64,000 bases of DNA from Phytophthora colocasiae. Lineage: Eukaryota; Oomycota; Peronosporomycetes; Peronosporales; Peronosporaceae. The stretch lies in assembly GCA_018806915.1 (NCBI GenBank), contig JAGKQI010000102.1:1550001-1614000 (forward strand), written 5' to 3'. The notes beneath the pieces were generated by a model. That model made no database searches. It was not told where the DNA came from and saw only the letters and a program-made list of their open reading frames with translations. The number at the start of each line of letters is the position of its first letter. The stretch's first letter is position 1. Shown here one piece after another: positions 19,487-32,607 of this stretch. Both the position numbers and the translations under genes were made by a program.

Positions 19487-22400
19487 ATGGTGAAGAAGCG
19501 CGCGGGGGAGGCCGTGCCGGCCCCAGCTCCGGGAGACACGGACACTGTTTCGGGAGGACGAGCAACCTCTAGCGCTCCTGTTGTAAATGTGGCCATACTG
19601 AGCAAGTCGGAGCAGAGCCGCGTCGAGTACCATGGCAAAGGCGAGCTGCTTGGGCTGGGCGAGATCTATCTGAACGACCTGTCGGATATATTCGTATTCG
19701 AAGTGACCAACCAGAAGGCGCGCAAACTCAAACTACAACTGCGTGCGGAGCTGCGCAAACCTTTCCAGACCAGTCAGTGGGGCTTCCAGCTCGAGAATGA
19801 GAACTTCAGCATCATGCAGAGAGAGCTGCAGCAAGAGAAGGACCGTACTGTGGCCTCTGACGAGTTTAATCACGTGCCTTTTTCGGTTCTTCGCTCGTCC
19901 TCCAAGGCTGCACTCTGTACTGAAAATGTTTACCTGTGTGAAGGCTACAACGAGCTCTTTAACCACATCGGAACTTTGAATGAGATCGAGCTGGGGCCAA
20001 AGGAGACTAAGAGAGTCATGTTTTCCATGTGCACCAAGCTGACACCGCAGCACACTACTCCACCAAATTCGGCTTACATTGCGGCAGGGGATTCATCGGA
20101 GGAAGAGCGAGCGCATCTCAGCGAAACTTCGTGCTTCGTGCTGTCGGGGAGACTGATCTTGCAGCCTGCGTACGTGGATGGCAGTGTCACGAGTAGGTTG
20201 CCGATCCCAGAGATGCTGGTACCACTGCAAGGACAAGTATGCCGCTCGCTGCTACGCCTGGATGTTAAGGAACTGCATTTCGACGACTGTGTTCCCGGAG
20301 GATCGTTTGTCAAGGATTTCACGGTGTGGAACCGGTCTGAGATTCCTTTATTATTCAAATTGGTGTCACCGATGACACAGTGGAGCGAGAACAAGGAACT
20401 GCTTGTGTGTACGGACTATAACTCCGGATACGTCATTGGAGACAAAACGTTGCAAGCCGCTGCCTATGGACACGTGCGGATTCGTGTTACGTATCGCCCT
20501 ACGGATGTAAGTGCGTTTTCTTATAATATCTTCAGATCCACGTTGTTATTCATGGCAACCTTGTTGTGCTGTATCTAGATCGGAGAGCGCTTTTTCGAAA
20601 TCCAGGCACAAAATCTACATGACTCGAGAAACGTCAAGACTCTCAGAATTCATGCCATTACAAACCAAGAACACCACAGGTATGTCATTAGTGGCCCATA
20701 CAACCGTGTTTGACTGCTCAACTCATGTCTTGTTTGATTTTAGGGAGGGGCTTTCCATCAAAGAGCCTAGTGGTTCATACCTCATGAGCGGAAGTCGACT
20801 AGATTTTGGTGATTGTTATACTGGCATTGCTAGCTCCAAAGTCATTTTGATGCGCAACATGACTGAGGTAGCTCTGCATGTCGAGTTGACTAGTGATCGA
20901 CCCAAAGAGGTTACGTTTGAGCTCAAGCTGCAGCAGAATCGGTCACGAGTCTCTAGGGCCCCACGTGCGGAGGACCTCCTTTCTCCAACAAATTCAAACG
21001 ACGGGTCAAGTATAAAAGGTTCACTATCACCCGAGGGAGCCAAAACACCCCTCTCTTTTTCAAACATGGATGCTTACGGGCTGGACAGTGATGAAGAGAT
21101 CGATGACAATGAGGTTCGTATAATAGCAAACCTTATCGTCCTGCTTGTTTTCTTACTGATTTTATGAATTCATTGATGACAGGGGGATTTTTACGAAGAA
21201 GATTTTCAGCAAGCGAAGCGAAACTCGTTTGAGGAGAACCCTATGGGCGATGCTGACGACATCGATGATGACTTTGAGTTTGATCGAGAGCCTCGAGCAC
21301 TTCCACAGAGTCATCTTGGAAGCCCTAAGTTGCGTGGGCCAAGAGGGAACCCGGATCTACGGAAGAAGGCCCTCCGAACCAAAGGGAAAAGTCTGCTAAG
21401 GTTCCATCCCGAGTGCGAGATGTCGCTTATGACAGCGGTGCGGACAGGTAAGATGCAGCAATGTGTGGCAAGAGTTATTATTTTCTTGTAATGACACCTC
21501 CATTGTATTGTGCGCTTGTATGGATAGCCCTCGTTCTTCTCCAGAGAGAAATATTCGAGCAGATATCCGAAAGATTTCTGTGGCTCCAGTTGATGACAAT
21601 AGTGCTTCCAATTTTCTCGTTGAAACTATTGATCTACCACCTGGTGTTGAGCGTACCATTTTAATATGGTACTCACCCGCTTCAAGCGCCAATTTGGAAG
21701 GACTGTATGGCGAGAATTCTGATGCAGTGGATCTTAAGGCCGCACGCTTGGCGAAGCAAACATTTCGTGTGTCATTCCGGTGCTTTTTGATGCAAGGCGC
21801 GTGGCAGCAAGCTCAAGCCCGTGTGTATGACAGAACACTCGGCAAGTCGATCCATATTCGTGCTCGTACATGTACGTCAATGGTGACAGTAACGCCTTCA
21901 ATTCTGCATCTGGGCGATTGCAACATTGGAGAGTTGAAAAGCAGTTCGTGTATGCTGACGAACCATTCGGAGTTGCCCACAGTTGTCAAACCTTTGGTCA
22001 CATCCAAAGTAATTTCGACGGTGCCAAATGATGATATGATGTTGGGTCCGAAACAGTCAACTGAGCTTAAAATCGAAATTATCCCGCGCAAGACGAACCC
22101 GAACTACTCTCGACTTATCTCAGTTATCAACATGAAGAACAAGAGCAACATACCACAGATATGTGTTCGTTCGAGTAATATGGACGCTCACCATGTGATT
22201 TATCACTCGCTGTTTTACAAGCTTGTGACCCAATCCAGATCCGCGTTCCTGAACTTTGAGCATGTGACAATCAATTCCGTTGGAATCCAAGTATTCGACT
22301 TGGAAAATATTACGAACGCCCCGCTTCACTTGAATATTCAAAGTTCTGCCCCTTCCAAGGTTCGGTTGTATTGCATAAAGCACCCATTTGGCGACATGGC

Positions 22401-25400
22401 AAACACAACAAAAATTGTGGAAAACGACGGTCATGACGAGGAGAATGAGTCCCGCCTATCATCCGTGTCTACGAATTCACAGAATAGCGCCGGTGGCACC
22501 CCGAGCAATGTTTCGACGCAAATGAGTCAGCCACCCACTGGACGGCCGCCTATTCGTCGACGTAGGTCATTTGGCGGTGTGTCGGAGCTAGCTGATGGGA
22601 AAGCGAATATGAAGAGGGGCAAAGCGTTGGCGCTCCGCGAATTGCTGTCGAAAAAGCTGACAGCGCTGTCTGCAGTTCAAACTGGTCATTCATCTAGTAT
22701 TGCGTCTGGTGCAAGCAGCATCTCCAGATCGGTGTCTAGTCAACAATTTGAAAATGATAAGAACCGCCAAGAGCAGCTCAGCAGTGGTAGACCAGAGGGC
22801 AGAGGGAACCTGCTGCAAGCAACTGCAGACGAAAGGAAGAATATGGATGGATCCTCGTCTGCATCACTATTGACACCTACGTCTTCGTATGCAGACGGAG
22901 GTGCCACAGAAGAGCTGGCATCTCTCCTCGAGCTTTATGCAAAGTCTCGTGCTGATTGCGATGTGTATTGCCATAGTTCGATTCCCACGAAAGAAAAGGA
23001 GGAGGAGATAGTGGCTATGGTTCGAGACCGCGCCAAACGACTCCAAACTATGCTCGCTGAAAAGAAGTTAATTCCGTTGAGCTCAAACAAAGAGCGCGAC
23101 CTACGTATTCCTGCGAAGTCTCGCCAACGTATTGTGGCAGTGTTCAGCCCGGTGACTTCTGAGACAGCAGCACCGAAGGATGTCGCGAAGACTCGAGTGG
23201 AGAAGCACAAGATTATGATTACACTCCCGCCTGGAGGCAACAAAAAGGCAGTCACAGATGGAGCAAAATTTGATCAGAATAAGCCCGTGTGGGCTGCATC
23301 GAAGCACCCATTTGATACGCGCCCGTCTGTCCGAGAGTTGCTGCTGAAGAGTCGAGTGTGTCGCTCTGTGATGAATGTGAATCAGAAGAACATCAACTTC
23401 GGACGTATTTCAACGTCTTCCAAGAGCTCAAAGCGGCTGGTTGTTCAAAACATGTCTGCTACACCATTGGTGTATAGTGTGGAGAAGACAGGTTCGATTT
23501 CATCGGGGTTTTTACAGATCAAAGAGGGAGAAGTTGGAGTGGTGAAGGCATTCGGCACGAAAGAAATTTGCTTTCAGTTCCAGCCAACTCTGGCTGGCCC
23601 ATTTGAGGAAAAACTGAAGATTATCAACGTGCAAGATACCGAAAACTCGGTTTCGGTTACAATCAAGGCGAGGGTAGTCAAGCGTGAAACATTCAAGCTT
23701 CTGCAGTCAGGTATACATCTCAGCATGTCATTTGGTGCTTTCTTTTCTTTTGCTGATGTGTTTGTTGATTTGCTAGGCCAAACGATCTCCTTGGGAAAAT
23801 GCATTGTGGGTGAAAAGACCGATGAAGTGAAGATTGCTGTGCGAAACACGAGCCGGAAGAAGCGCGAGTATGTTATCCAGGTAGACCCAAGTTTTACGGT
23901 CCCAAACTTGCGACCAACGTTTTTCTTTTCTGTGGACGAATCGCCAGCGACAGTCATTACTCAAGCTCAAGAAAAGAAGTTGGACGAAGAGCTGGAGAAA
24001 CTGGAGCACAAACTGCGCATTGCAGTAACAAAAAAGAAGACAGATAAGATCGTGAAGTTAAACGCCAAGATTGCTCAAGTCAAGGCGTTGCTGTCAGGTG
24101 AGCAGCTCCCAACAGACCCTGAAACTCCAGCAGACAGTGACGCGGAAGCAACAGGCAGGTCCGGTGGGAGTAGCGAGGTGGGCGAGTTTGACCCATACGA
24201 CAGCGCCAACAGCGAGTCCGAGCTGTCAGAAACAGAATCCAGCTCACGTTCGCGACGTCGCCGATCGAGACAGTCTGAAAAGATTTTGAATGATGCGAAA
24301 ACTGGATTGGTATCATCTAGCACTAACACATTGCACTTTTCGCTTGGAGCTGAGGCAACTGGACGCGTTGTGGCATACGCAATTTTTAACCCCCTGAAGT
24401 CTGGTGATAGCTCGCCGAGGGGAGAAGATGATGGCAAGAGAGGGGTATATCAAAGTCAGAAGATGAAAAAGCGCCAGCTACGACGAGATGCTACCCCTAT
24501 CGTAGGTGTGGGCAAGTTTCTTCTTTTTGAGCAACAGAACAAGGATGTGGTCAAAGAACTTCAGTACAACGCGGAGATTTTCTTACGAACACCTGCAGGT
24601 GAAAGTGCATTCTGCCGTGCTGTGGGCCGTAAACCTCCTTCCGTGCTTCCCCCACATCCGAACACTGCTGTGCTGCCTGCATCCGCCGGTGAGAATTCTA
24701 TAGACGGTCATACTAGAAAGTGTCGTGACGCTAGTGGCGGTTCCATTTCGCGGTATGATGACGTTCTCCCTTCTGTTACAACCCCGCCTGCTACTGATCC
24801 TGCTGTAGCGGAGCGTCGCCGCAGTTTACGAATCCAAGTTCCTGATTCAGCAAAGACGGTTCGCAGACTAAACGTGGAAATTGCTCCTGATCAGTTGGGT
24901 ATATCTTCCACTACCTCAAGCCTGCTCGTACCCGCAGAAGAATCGCCAGTAGATACTCGTGGCTGGCTGATAACGCTGTCGCTTGGTTCTCCCTCCTACA
25001 AGGGGTCGGCCATTGTCGAGGTAACATGGAATCCAGCGAGTGCGTTTCGAAACGTGTTAGCTGTGATGTGTGAGGTAGTTCCCCGTGAGTTCCTGGTACT
25101 GGACGAAACGAAGGCGATTGATGATGTAAGTGAGGCTGATGTACAAAGGTTGCTTCCTCTCAAGTTGAAGATCCCTCCTGATCGCACAGTGAATTTGAAT
25201 CTCAAGTGGTGTTTTACGAGTGACGCGGGCTTCGCATCGTCAACTCCTCTAGCATCTTGTGTAAGCCGGTCGATTTTGGAAAGTATGTCTGAGGCCGCAG
25301 AGCTGAATGCTGGGAAACTCGAGTATTTCTATCACTCGAGCAACTCATCACCACAGGAAACCATTCAAGACGCAGCTTTGCGTTCCCCTGTTGCTTCCGT

Positions 25401-28400
25401 AGATGTTGCGGTCGTTAAAGCAGTACGACGATCACTGTGCTTTGAAAGTGATTTTCTTGATTTGAGTGAGCACCAGCAGGGAGAAGACGTACGCGGCGAA
25501 ATTACTATCCACAACAGGTCGCACCAAGATCTGCAGTACTTGCTGTTGGCTGGATCTCGCGATCAAAGTCCCGTGAGTACATCAGTAACTGCCTCACCAT
25601 TGCTTGTCGGCGGCGATATGATCTTCGAGAACGCTACAGGAACCGTGCAAGCGGGGTCATTTGTGACAGCAGCATTTGTGTACAAGGGTATTGTACCTGG
25701 CCAGCACAACGAACAGATCGTCTTGCGAAATCTCAGCGGCGACCGGTTAGACACTTCAGTGTTGACATTAGCTGTTCGTATTACTCGGCCGGTATACGTT
25801 CGGGTACCTGAATTGGACCCACAATCGACTGGGCAGTTGGAAGTTCTCGATCTAGGGCCTTGTTACGTTACGCCCGAGATGCAAGACACCGCGGCAGACA
25901 GTCCGAACGTGTCCATGCGCTTCAGTAAAGTTCACAAGCTTACGTTGCAAAGCCAAGTCGAGCACACACTGGTGATTTATGCTTCTTCGAATTTAAAGAC
26001 TCAGTGCTATGTGTACGAAGACGCCCGTCTGCATCGCGAAGCGACTCATGTCGTGATGAAAGGAATGCAGTCTATCGATCTCTATGTAGCGATTCGTCCT
26101 AGACTGTCTTCGGATGCTATTAAGACTGGATCCACACGAGATCTGGTTGGCGGTATTCGTGTCCAGCTTTTTGGTTTGGTCAGGGCGGCTGAGACAACTG
26201 GAGAGGAAAAGAGTGAGATGCTGGCTGAGTTTACTGTCAAGTTTGTTGGTGTGGCTGGCGCAAGTATTGCTCGAGTTACGCCATCCTTGATCGACTTTGG
26301 TGTGGAATACAACAGTGGGCGAATGCAAACTTGTCAGACACATGAGGGTCAGTTCGAACTGATCAATATGAGCAAGGCGCTTCCTCTGGGATATCGTCTA
26401 TTCGTTACGAGCGCGACAGAAGGCTACTCTGATGATGATGACTCACTTCATGTTGCGTTGAAGCATGAGAAGGGGGAAATTCCTGCGGGTGAAACTGGAA
26501 TTATTCAGTTCCGTGTGATGGCATACACGAATGGTTTATTCCGCCGTCGTATCATGGTGGAAAATATCCACTACCCTGGAAAAGTGAGTTTTGTTGATGT
26601 CGTTCTGTTCGTGGATAGTGGCGTACTGACCTGCGAAGTTTCGGGAGCCGCTGCCACCACGGCTTCGGAGAAGGCGTCAACTATGGTGCAGACTGTTGAT
26701 ATTGGACTAGTTAACGTGATCAGACTGGAGGATGAGCTATCTGGTTCTATTCTAGTTTCGGGTGAAAGTGAATCTTCAAGTCGCAGGTATCGGATATATG
26801 GAGAACATGCTCACGGATCTCTTGATTCGCAGCAAACTTCAGTGTTTCGATCACGTGCATGGACAGGTGAGAAAACCCTCAAGCTCACAAACACTACAGA
26901 TCAGAGCTTGGTCGTGGGTCCCTTGAGTACCCTTCCACTGGAATTTCAATGGACTCGCGAAGGGGACAGGACTAACGTATTGAGAACAGAAGACAGTGCC
27001 TTAATGGCCCAATTGACCTCTTCGGATAGTGCTCGAAGGCTGAGGCTGCCGTTGGTGGGAGAAATTACACCACAGAATCGACACACAAGTGTTTTCTATG
27101 GCGAAACGTTCTCTCTCGGGGCTAAGGATACTTGTTACTTATCCTTTCGATTCGCATCCATTGCAGCAACTGTGCCATTGCCAACCGATGTCATCGAAAG
27201 TGGAAAGTTGTGTCCGCTTCGGGGCATGGTCGGGATCCAAAGCTTTGAGAATGTTGAAAGTGTCGACTGTGAGGAAGCATCGACACTAAAACTCGTAAAT
27301 ATTTTCGGGTCATATGGCGAGCCTCGGTTCCAAATCCCTGAAAAGCGTGTTGCACTTGGAAAAATCGGCTATGCAATTGGATGGAAATCGTCAGCATTCG
27401 AGCTATTGGTGAAGAATGTGTCCGACGTTGCCGTATCGTTCGTAGTCTCCAACATGCCAGCTTGTATTCTCGTGCGAAATGTTCGGGATGCAAGTTGTAT
27501 ACAACTGTTCGATGGGGTTGAGCGTGAGGCAGGACCTCATGTTCCTTCGCTGCAAGTGTTGGCGCTACTACATGCGGAGAAGCCACTAGGCATCGAAGGG
27601 TCTTCTCTTTGGAGTGCGTGGAAAATACAGCCGCGATCATCGTGCGTATTGGAAATGGAATTAGTACGAACGAAGGAGGTATGCTATCTTGATATTTTTG
27701 ACGACGACGACTTGGTTCTCTAGACTAACAACTTGTCTTGTGGTATAGTTTCTAACAGCAGGCTCCCACGAATTTCCGCTTCGTTTCTTGAATCTGTATA
27801 ATCCTCACAACCACGAAGATGTGCTGGTTCGGGCGCAGATCATTTCGAGCTACGCAGAGCTGGCAGTTGATCCGGAAAGTTCAGATTATGGAATGGAAGC
27901 AGCAGAGCCAAAAGAAAGTCACGTCGCTTTCCTCCCGCCAGTTACTGTGCCTACACCACAGGAAGCACCTACTCATCGTGCTAGTTTCTGGTTCACACTT
28001 CGAAATGTGTACGACGAAGACTTAAGTGTGAAGCTTGCCTCTCAAACACACAGTCCTTTCGATCGGTACGTTTTGTTTTCCTTTGGTATTGCGCGTGCTG
28101 TGTACTAATAGTAGTTGTTCTTCTTGTGCTTTGTGTAGAACTCTTGAACTGTTACTGATGCTTCGTTCTGCAAACACTCCCTTAAGTTCGCTTATCCTTA
28201 CGCCTGGGGAATCGGTGGATATTCGTGTCGTGTGCCATGTTCTTCCGTCTGCTCGTCTTCCGGCCGATACATGGCTAACGGGAAGCAGTGGAGCTACGTC
28301 TGAAATTTTGGATTTGGGACGCGTCTGGCTTGACATCAGCATTCAAAATATGGAGGATGCCGCCCAACGCGAAGAAGTCCATGTCAAGGGAAAGCTGCTC

Positions 28401-31400
28401 CCAGGCAAAACCTTTTTGCTGTCTGCTTCCAGCATTCACTTTTTTGCCACCGCGACGGAGTTACCGGGGGATATTCCAGCAGATCAGATGCCATTGGCAT
28501 TGAACTCAAAACAGGGTAGCAGCAGAGAATCGCCTCAGATCGCAGCTCCTGGTACTACTTTCGTTGCGCACCAACTGCGCAACTCATCTGAAAGTTTCTG
28601 GGTGCGGAATCCTTCAACCTTGGAAGTGTTGAATTTCGTCATTAATCCGGTCTCGATGCACCAACCGGGATTATGCCTAATCGAAGGATCGACCGAATCA
28701 GACATGTGCGCTATGAGCGAGTGGATTCAGTCGGTTGCAGTACCTTCTTCAGGCACTATTGCACCTGGTGAATCGGTGAAAATAACTGTCCACCTTGAAG
28801 AAGCAGCATCTCCAGCTCCTTCGAGTGTGGCCTCGTTCCGTGACGGAAGTGATACCAGCCCGTCCGGAAAGGCATCGTCGCTGCACAAAATGCGTCACCA
28901 TCCAACTTGGCGGAGCAATTCATGGGATGCCGATGGCCCGGAAGCTTTGGCGGACGAGAGCAAACAGAACCACATGTTCTTGACTGTGCGCGATGCGGAC
29001 TCCAGCCTAGACACTGGCGTATCAACAGAAGTCGACGTGCTTCTAGTACTGCAGCAACAGAGCTCAGCAGGTGACAGTGCCAAGCAAGGTGGCGTGATTC
29101 TGGACAAGACCCTCATTACGGCAGCATTTGAAGCTCGTAGCAAACGCATCTTACAGTCTAGGAAGCTGTTCCCTGGACCAGCATTGCAGACTCATTTGGA
29201 GGATGAAGTATTTGAGCAGTCTGAGTCATCAGGTTTGGATAATTTCGAAGAGTTCGACATATCGTCGATCCGATCTGGGTCTGTGGGGCGGAAAAATCAC
29301 TTACCTGTATTGGCAGTTCGTGGCTGTACTCCAGCGGAATATTCATCGCTAGAAAACACGCGATATCTGATCGATGTGGGCCAACACACAGTTCGAAATG
29401 GCGGAGAAGTGGAGTGGGAGATCACGATTGAAAGTCTGTACAGCTCTGCTAGTGTCGTTGACCCAGGGCTTGACTCTGTCGAGTATCGCCTTATGCTTGT
29501 TGATAAGAATGCCCGCTCGTGGTTGCAGTTGAGCCGTGAGCGTGGCACACTTGACCGAGGGCACAGTTACCAGAGTGTTGTGCTGTATTTCCTTCGGGGT
29601 GTCGTTGGAGTGTATTCGACTTTCATGGTGCTGCAGAATTTGACGAACCCATCCGATCTCAAGGTGATTCATGTGAGGCTGGAGGTTATTGCAGATTTGA
29701 ACTCTTTGCGTGGAATGTCATCCGGGCTAGACCCAACGACGAACTTGTTCCGCGTGCTTGTGTCGAACCATGGGAATTCCAAACGTTCGCGTCGGTCCAG
29801 TATTGAAATGCCCCCAGACCTGGTCGCCGGTGGTGCCCAACGGCTGATGATCGATTTCAGCGAGGTATATTACTACAAACTTTACCAGAATCACTCGATC
29901 GTGATTGAAAACTCGTCTGGATTGAGCCTCGACTTCATTCTGTCAACCAACGCCAGACCGCAGGAGGTCAGTTTTTCCATCTCCCCGATGTCATTTAACG
30001 AGGTCACGACGGTAACGCTCGGGGCTCATACAAGCATGCAAGTGTTTCTGCATTTCCGGCCTCAGCCGAAGCAATTGGTACTGCCAGGAGCTGGAGATGT
30101 CGTAACAGACGTCGAAATGAATGATCCGTGGGTGCGTGAGATTGAAGTCTATGTAAGCTGTCGATTGGTAAAAGACTTCAGGGAAACTGTCATTCTCCGC
30201 GCCATTTGCAGCCAGCCACAGCTGATGGTAAGTGTGGTGAACGGTGAAAGTAACGATTCTCCTTTACAAAGGGAGACTTATTTCTCAGCCCAGCCGACTT
30301 TCCTTGGCTTGGTATTCCCGATGTTGGAATCTACCCTTTCGTCTCCAGATTTGTCTGTGAAAGCTGCTGATGAAACGCAAAAGTTCCTTGTTGTGCGGAA
30401 TACCAAGAGTGACTCGAATGCTCGACTGGCTTTAAGGAACGACAGCATGTTCTTCAGCTTGACGATTGATGATAGTTTAACGCAACCGGATGCTGCTAAG
30501 GTAGACCTGTTGGACCACGGTGTGTGTGCTGGACGAAGATCGACTTTATTGGTGACTATCCAACCTCTTAGTGTTGCTATTTTCCGGGTGAAGCCCGACG
30601 TTGCGGCCCTATGGAAGCACCACCAACTTTGGGATCACAGTGTGAAGGAGCACGTCACCTTGTACAACATCAAGCAGTTCGCGGAACACTACCAGGTTAC
30701 CCTCTGCTTCACGTGCAGGTATGAAATGCGCACATGTATCTTATCCTTGCTGTTCATCATCAAACTAAGCTTGCATTGTTTGTTGTAGCAACGTTGCGAG
30801 TTTTTACATCCCACCAAACATCAGTGAGAGCTATCCTATCTCTGCTCTTGAAGACATCGTTGCAAAATTTCTGCAGGTGAGTAATTAGTTCAGTGTTGAT
30901 GTTTGCACCTGTCAGCTCACTGCTGCTGTTTGTTGGTGTAGAACTACGAGTACACGTGGAAGTGGCTGATTTCGTACCACGAAAAAGCTTTGGCTCCCCA
31001 AGGATCACCCAAGCACTCCTCTGGTCATTCCTCCCCAGCGTTCAAGCTAGCGGGCATTCTGAATGATCTCGAGAGCGCGTTGGATCTGGCTTTGCCATTG
31101 AGTCCTCGGAATCTCACGCATGCAGCAATGCAGACCTTCGAAGAAACGGAGATCGTTCAAGCGACTCCAAGCCGCGACGACCTGTACCAGCTTGTGCAGT
31201 CTTACCGTGCGTTGTACTTCGATTTCTATTACATCACGGACGAGTTAGTCTGGTATGGCGTGCGTGGGAATGCAGTGCGGCATAGTCTGGCGCTAGCTGA
31301 CCTCGCCTATGGCATCGTGTTTAACCACGAAGTCTTCCGGTCATTTGTCGGTGATTCAAGGACAACTAGCGGTGACCTAGGTGATGCGGTGGCGTTCCCG

Positions 31401-31523
31401 CGTCTTTTATTGCCGTGGATTCGACAGCTAGGACATTTCCTAAGCTTCTTTCCAGAGAACCAAGAGGCGACACAACCTCTCCGACAGGTCTACGACCAGC
31501 TTCGGAAATTCGAGGCTAGCTAG
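19487..31523 (+). CDS. Giant protein with many ASH/MSP-like Ig-fold domains
   Basis: I join ten exons (19487-20506, 20579-20679, 20744-21113, 21183-21447, 21545-23710, 23777-27678, 27749-28065, 28139-30718, 30789-30876, 30942-31523) into 3,796 aa. Every phase agrees, and a 66-bp intron at 23711-23776 is in frame. Much of the chain follows the ASH/MSP/HYDIN beta-sandwich pattern of 'LDFGxxxxG....x.NxS' strands. Examples are SGSRLDFGDCYTGIASSKV, PSILHLGDCNIGELKSSS, KNINFGRISTSSKSSKR, SLIDFGVEYNSGRMQT and MIDFSEVYYYKLYQ. A Ser-rich disordered region (about 22435-22900) and a short coiled coil (KKLDEELEKLEHKLRIA) interrupt it. Known proteins of this build (HYDIN, CFAP47, CFAP65, ASPM) act in flagella or centrosomes. 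A flagellar role would suit a zoospore-forming organism, but I cannot name an orthologue. Confidence 0.8.
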
Positions 31524-32068
31524 CAGATTGTACGCTACAAGCTGGAATAAATTCGTGGTGGGGGGATGATCTTGAATTTCGAGCGGTTCTAACAACGAGG
31601 ATAGTCTCTCCCATTCGAGTTCCTACAAGTCGACATGGACTCCTCCTATCTCTTCATCTTGTGTGATACCCTCGGCGTTTTCTTGCGAAGCTGATTTCTC
31701 GCAACTGATGGAGGCATTTTCAAGCAAGCCAATACATTTGTTGATCGGAGTCCTCCACTCCCCATGAAAGTCCATTTGGTTCTTTCTTCTTTGGATACGA
31801 AGCTCGACAGCGACTCCAGCACTCTCTGAGATCGAAATCTTCCTGCGCGAGAATGGATGGGTTCTTGTTTGCAGTACTTGATCGAAAAAAGTTGCCATTG
31901 TTTGAAAGGGTCACGAATGATGACTCTCTCATCCAACGTGCTCAGTGCTGGCACTGCAGTTACAACGCAAGCTAAGCAACTACGTGAATCGACTCGGTGG
32001 GCTATCAACCGTCTACGATCGTCCACAATAGACAATTACCCAGAGCAGCCTCCATGAGATGCCGACAG
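31524..32068. other. Unassigned stretch beside the MULE relic
   Basis: Minus-strand frames (about 32035-31646) are partly open, with DERVIIRDPFKQWQLFSIKY and a Lys/Arg-rich end, but they are broken and match no family I recognise. The stretch lies directly downstream of the MULE transposase relic on the same strand, so it may be further decayed transposon sequence. No promoter or RNA gene is visible. Confidence 0.35.
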
Positions 32069-32096
32069 GATGCCGAAAAATATATTGACGGGAATA
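32069..32096 (-). repeat. Direct repeat copy 1 flanking the MULE transposase relic
   Basis: GATGCCGAAAAATATATTGA followed by CGGGAAT occurs here, and in the same orientation at 42826-42853 with one or two changes. If the copia insertion is removed, the two copies lie about 600 bp apart, one at each side of the MULE transposase segment. The length is too great for a normal MULE target duplication. Confidence 0.55.
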
Positions 32097-32097
32097 C

Positions 32098-32369
32098 AAT
32101 AAAATCGATAAAATTATGAAGCATATCTAAACGAGTTTGAACAGTACGCTCTAGGTAAATTACGCCGATAAAATACCATCAGCTCGAATCGTCCAGCAAG
32201 AAATACATGCACTTTAAGTACTTCGTGTATTCTTTGATACGTATCCTGTCTCTTCAGATCGACGGCATCCTCGACTTGATCCTTGTCGAAGCTCGATTGG
32301 CCACCCTCTGTTCGGATATATTTCTTGAGGACAACGTATCACTTTGACGTCACCAAACTTCTTCTTCAG
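32098..32369 (-). pseudogene. MULE transposase, C-terminal part of a gene split by copia
   Basis: On the minus strand this segment continues the transposase begun at 42825-42497. Across the copia insertion, counting the 5-bp target duplication once, the frame reads DKDMSELSILKKKFGDVKVI. This is the region of Mutator-like transposases containing the second catalytic Asp (VIVIDKDMSE). Further on, after a slip, come VLKKYIRTEGGQSSF and DKDQVEDAVDLKRQDTYQRI, typical of the following helical part. The copy is frameshifted and was dead or dying apart from the insertion. Confidence 0.75.
32365..32369. repeat. 5-bp target site duplication (TTCAG), left copy
   Basis: TTCAG immediately precedes the 5' LTR and is repeated at 42492-42496 immediately after the 3' LTR. 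Five base pairs is the normal duplication for Ty1/copia integrases. Removing the element and one copy restores the MULE reading frame, which confirms the boundary. Confidence 0.9.
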
Positions 32370-32592
32370 TGTTGCAGTATGTTCTTTGTCATACAATATT
32401 ACGATCCACTCTCTGGAAGTAGATAACTATGGATTCCACTATAGTTATAGTATCTACTAGTACAGATATGCCAGAACCAACAGTTCTGCCAGTGCACACG
32501 CCAGGAACTCTAACTGCTAAATCTACCACTTCGCCTTTCACTGAGTACAACAAACATCTCTTCTTTCTACACTACTTACGCTACTCGCCAGA
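32370..32592 (+). repeat. 5' LTR of copia
   Basis: It starts TGTTGCAGTATG and ends CTACTCGCCAGA. It contains the palindromic stretch CTATAGTTATAG and an open frame from an ATG at 32429 that runs on into gag without a stop. It differs from the 3' LTR at three positions within its first 60 bp. Confidence 0.93.
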
Positions 32593-32607
32593 GGTTATGA
32601 GCCCAAG
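32593..32607 (+). promoter_or_regulatory. Primer-binding site: initiator tRNA-Met anticodon arm
   Basis: GGTTATGAGCCCAAG starts at the first base after the LTR. GGTTATGAGCCC is complementary to GGGCTCATAACC, the anticodon stem-loop of eukaryotic initiator tRNA-Met (CAT anticodon). This is the half-tRNA priming mode known from Drosophila copia. The gag-frame ATG at 32598 lies inside the site. Confidence 0.8.
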
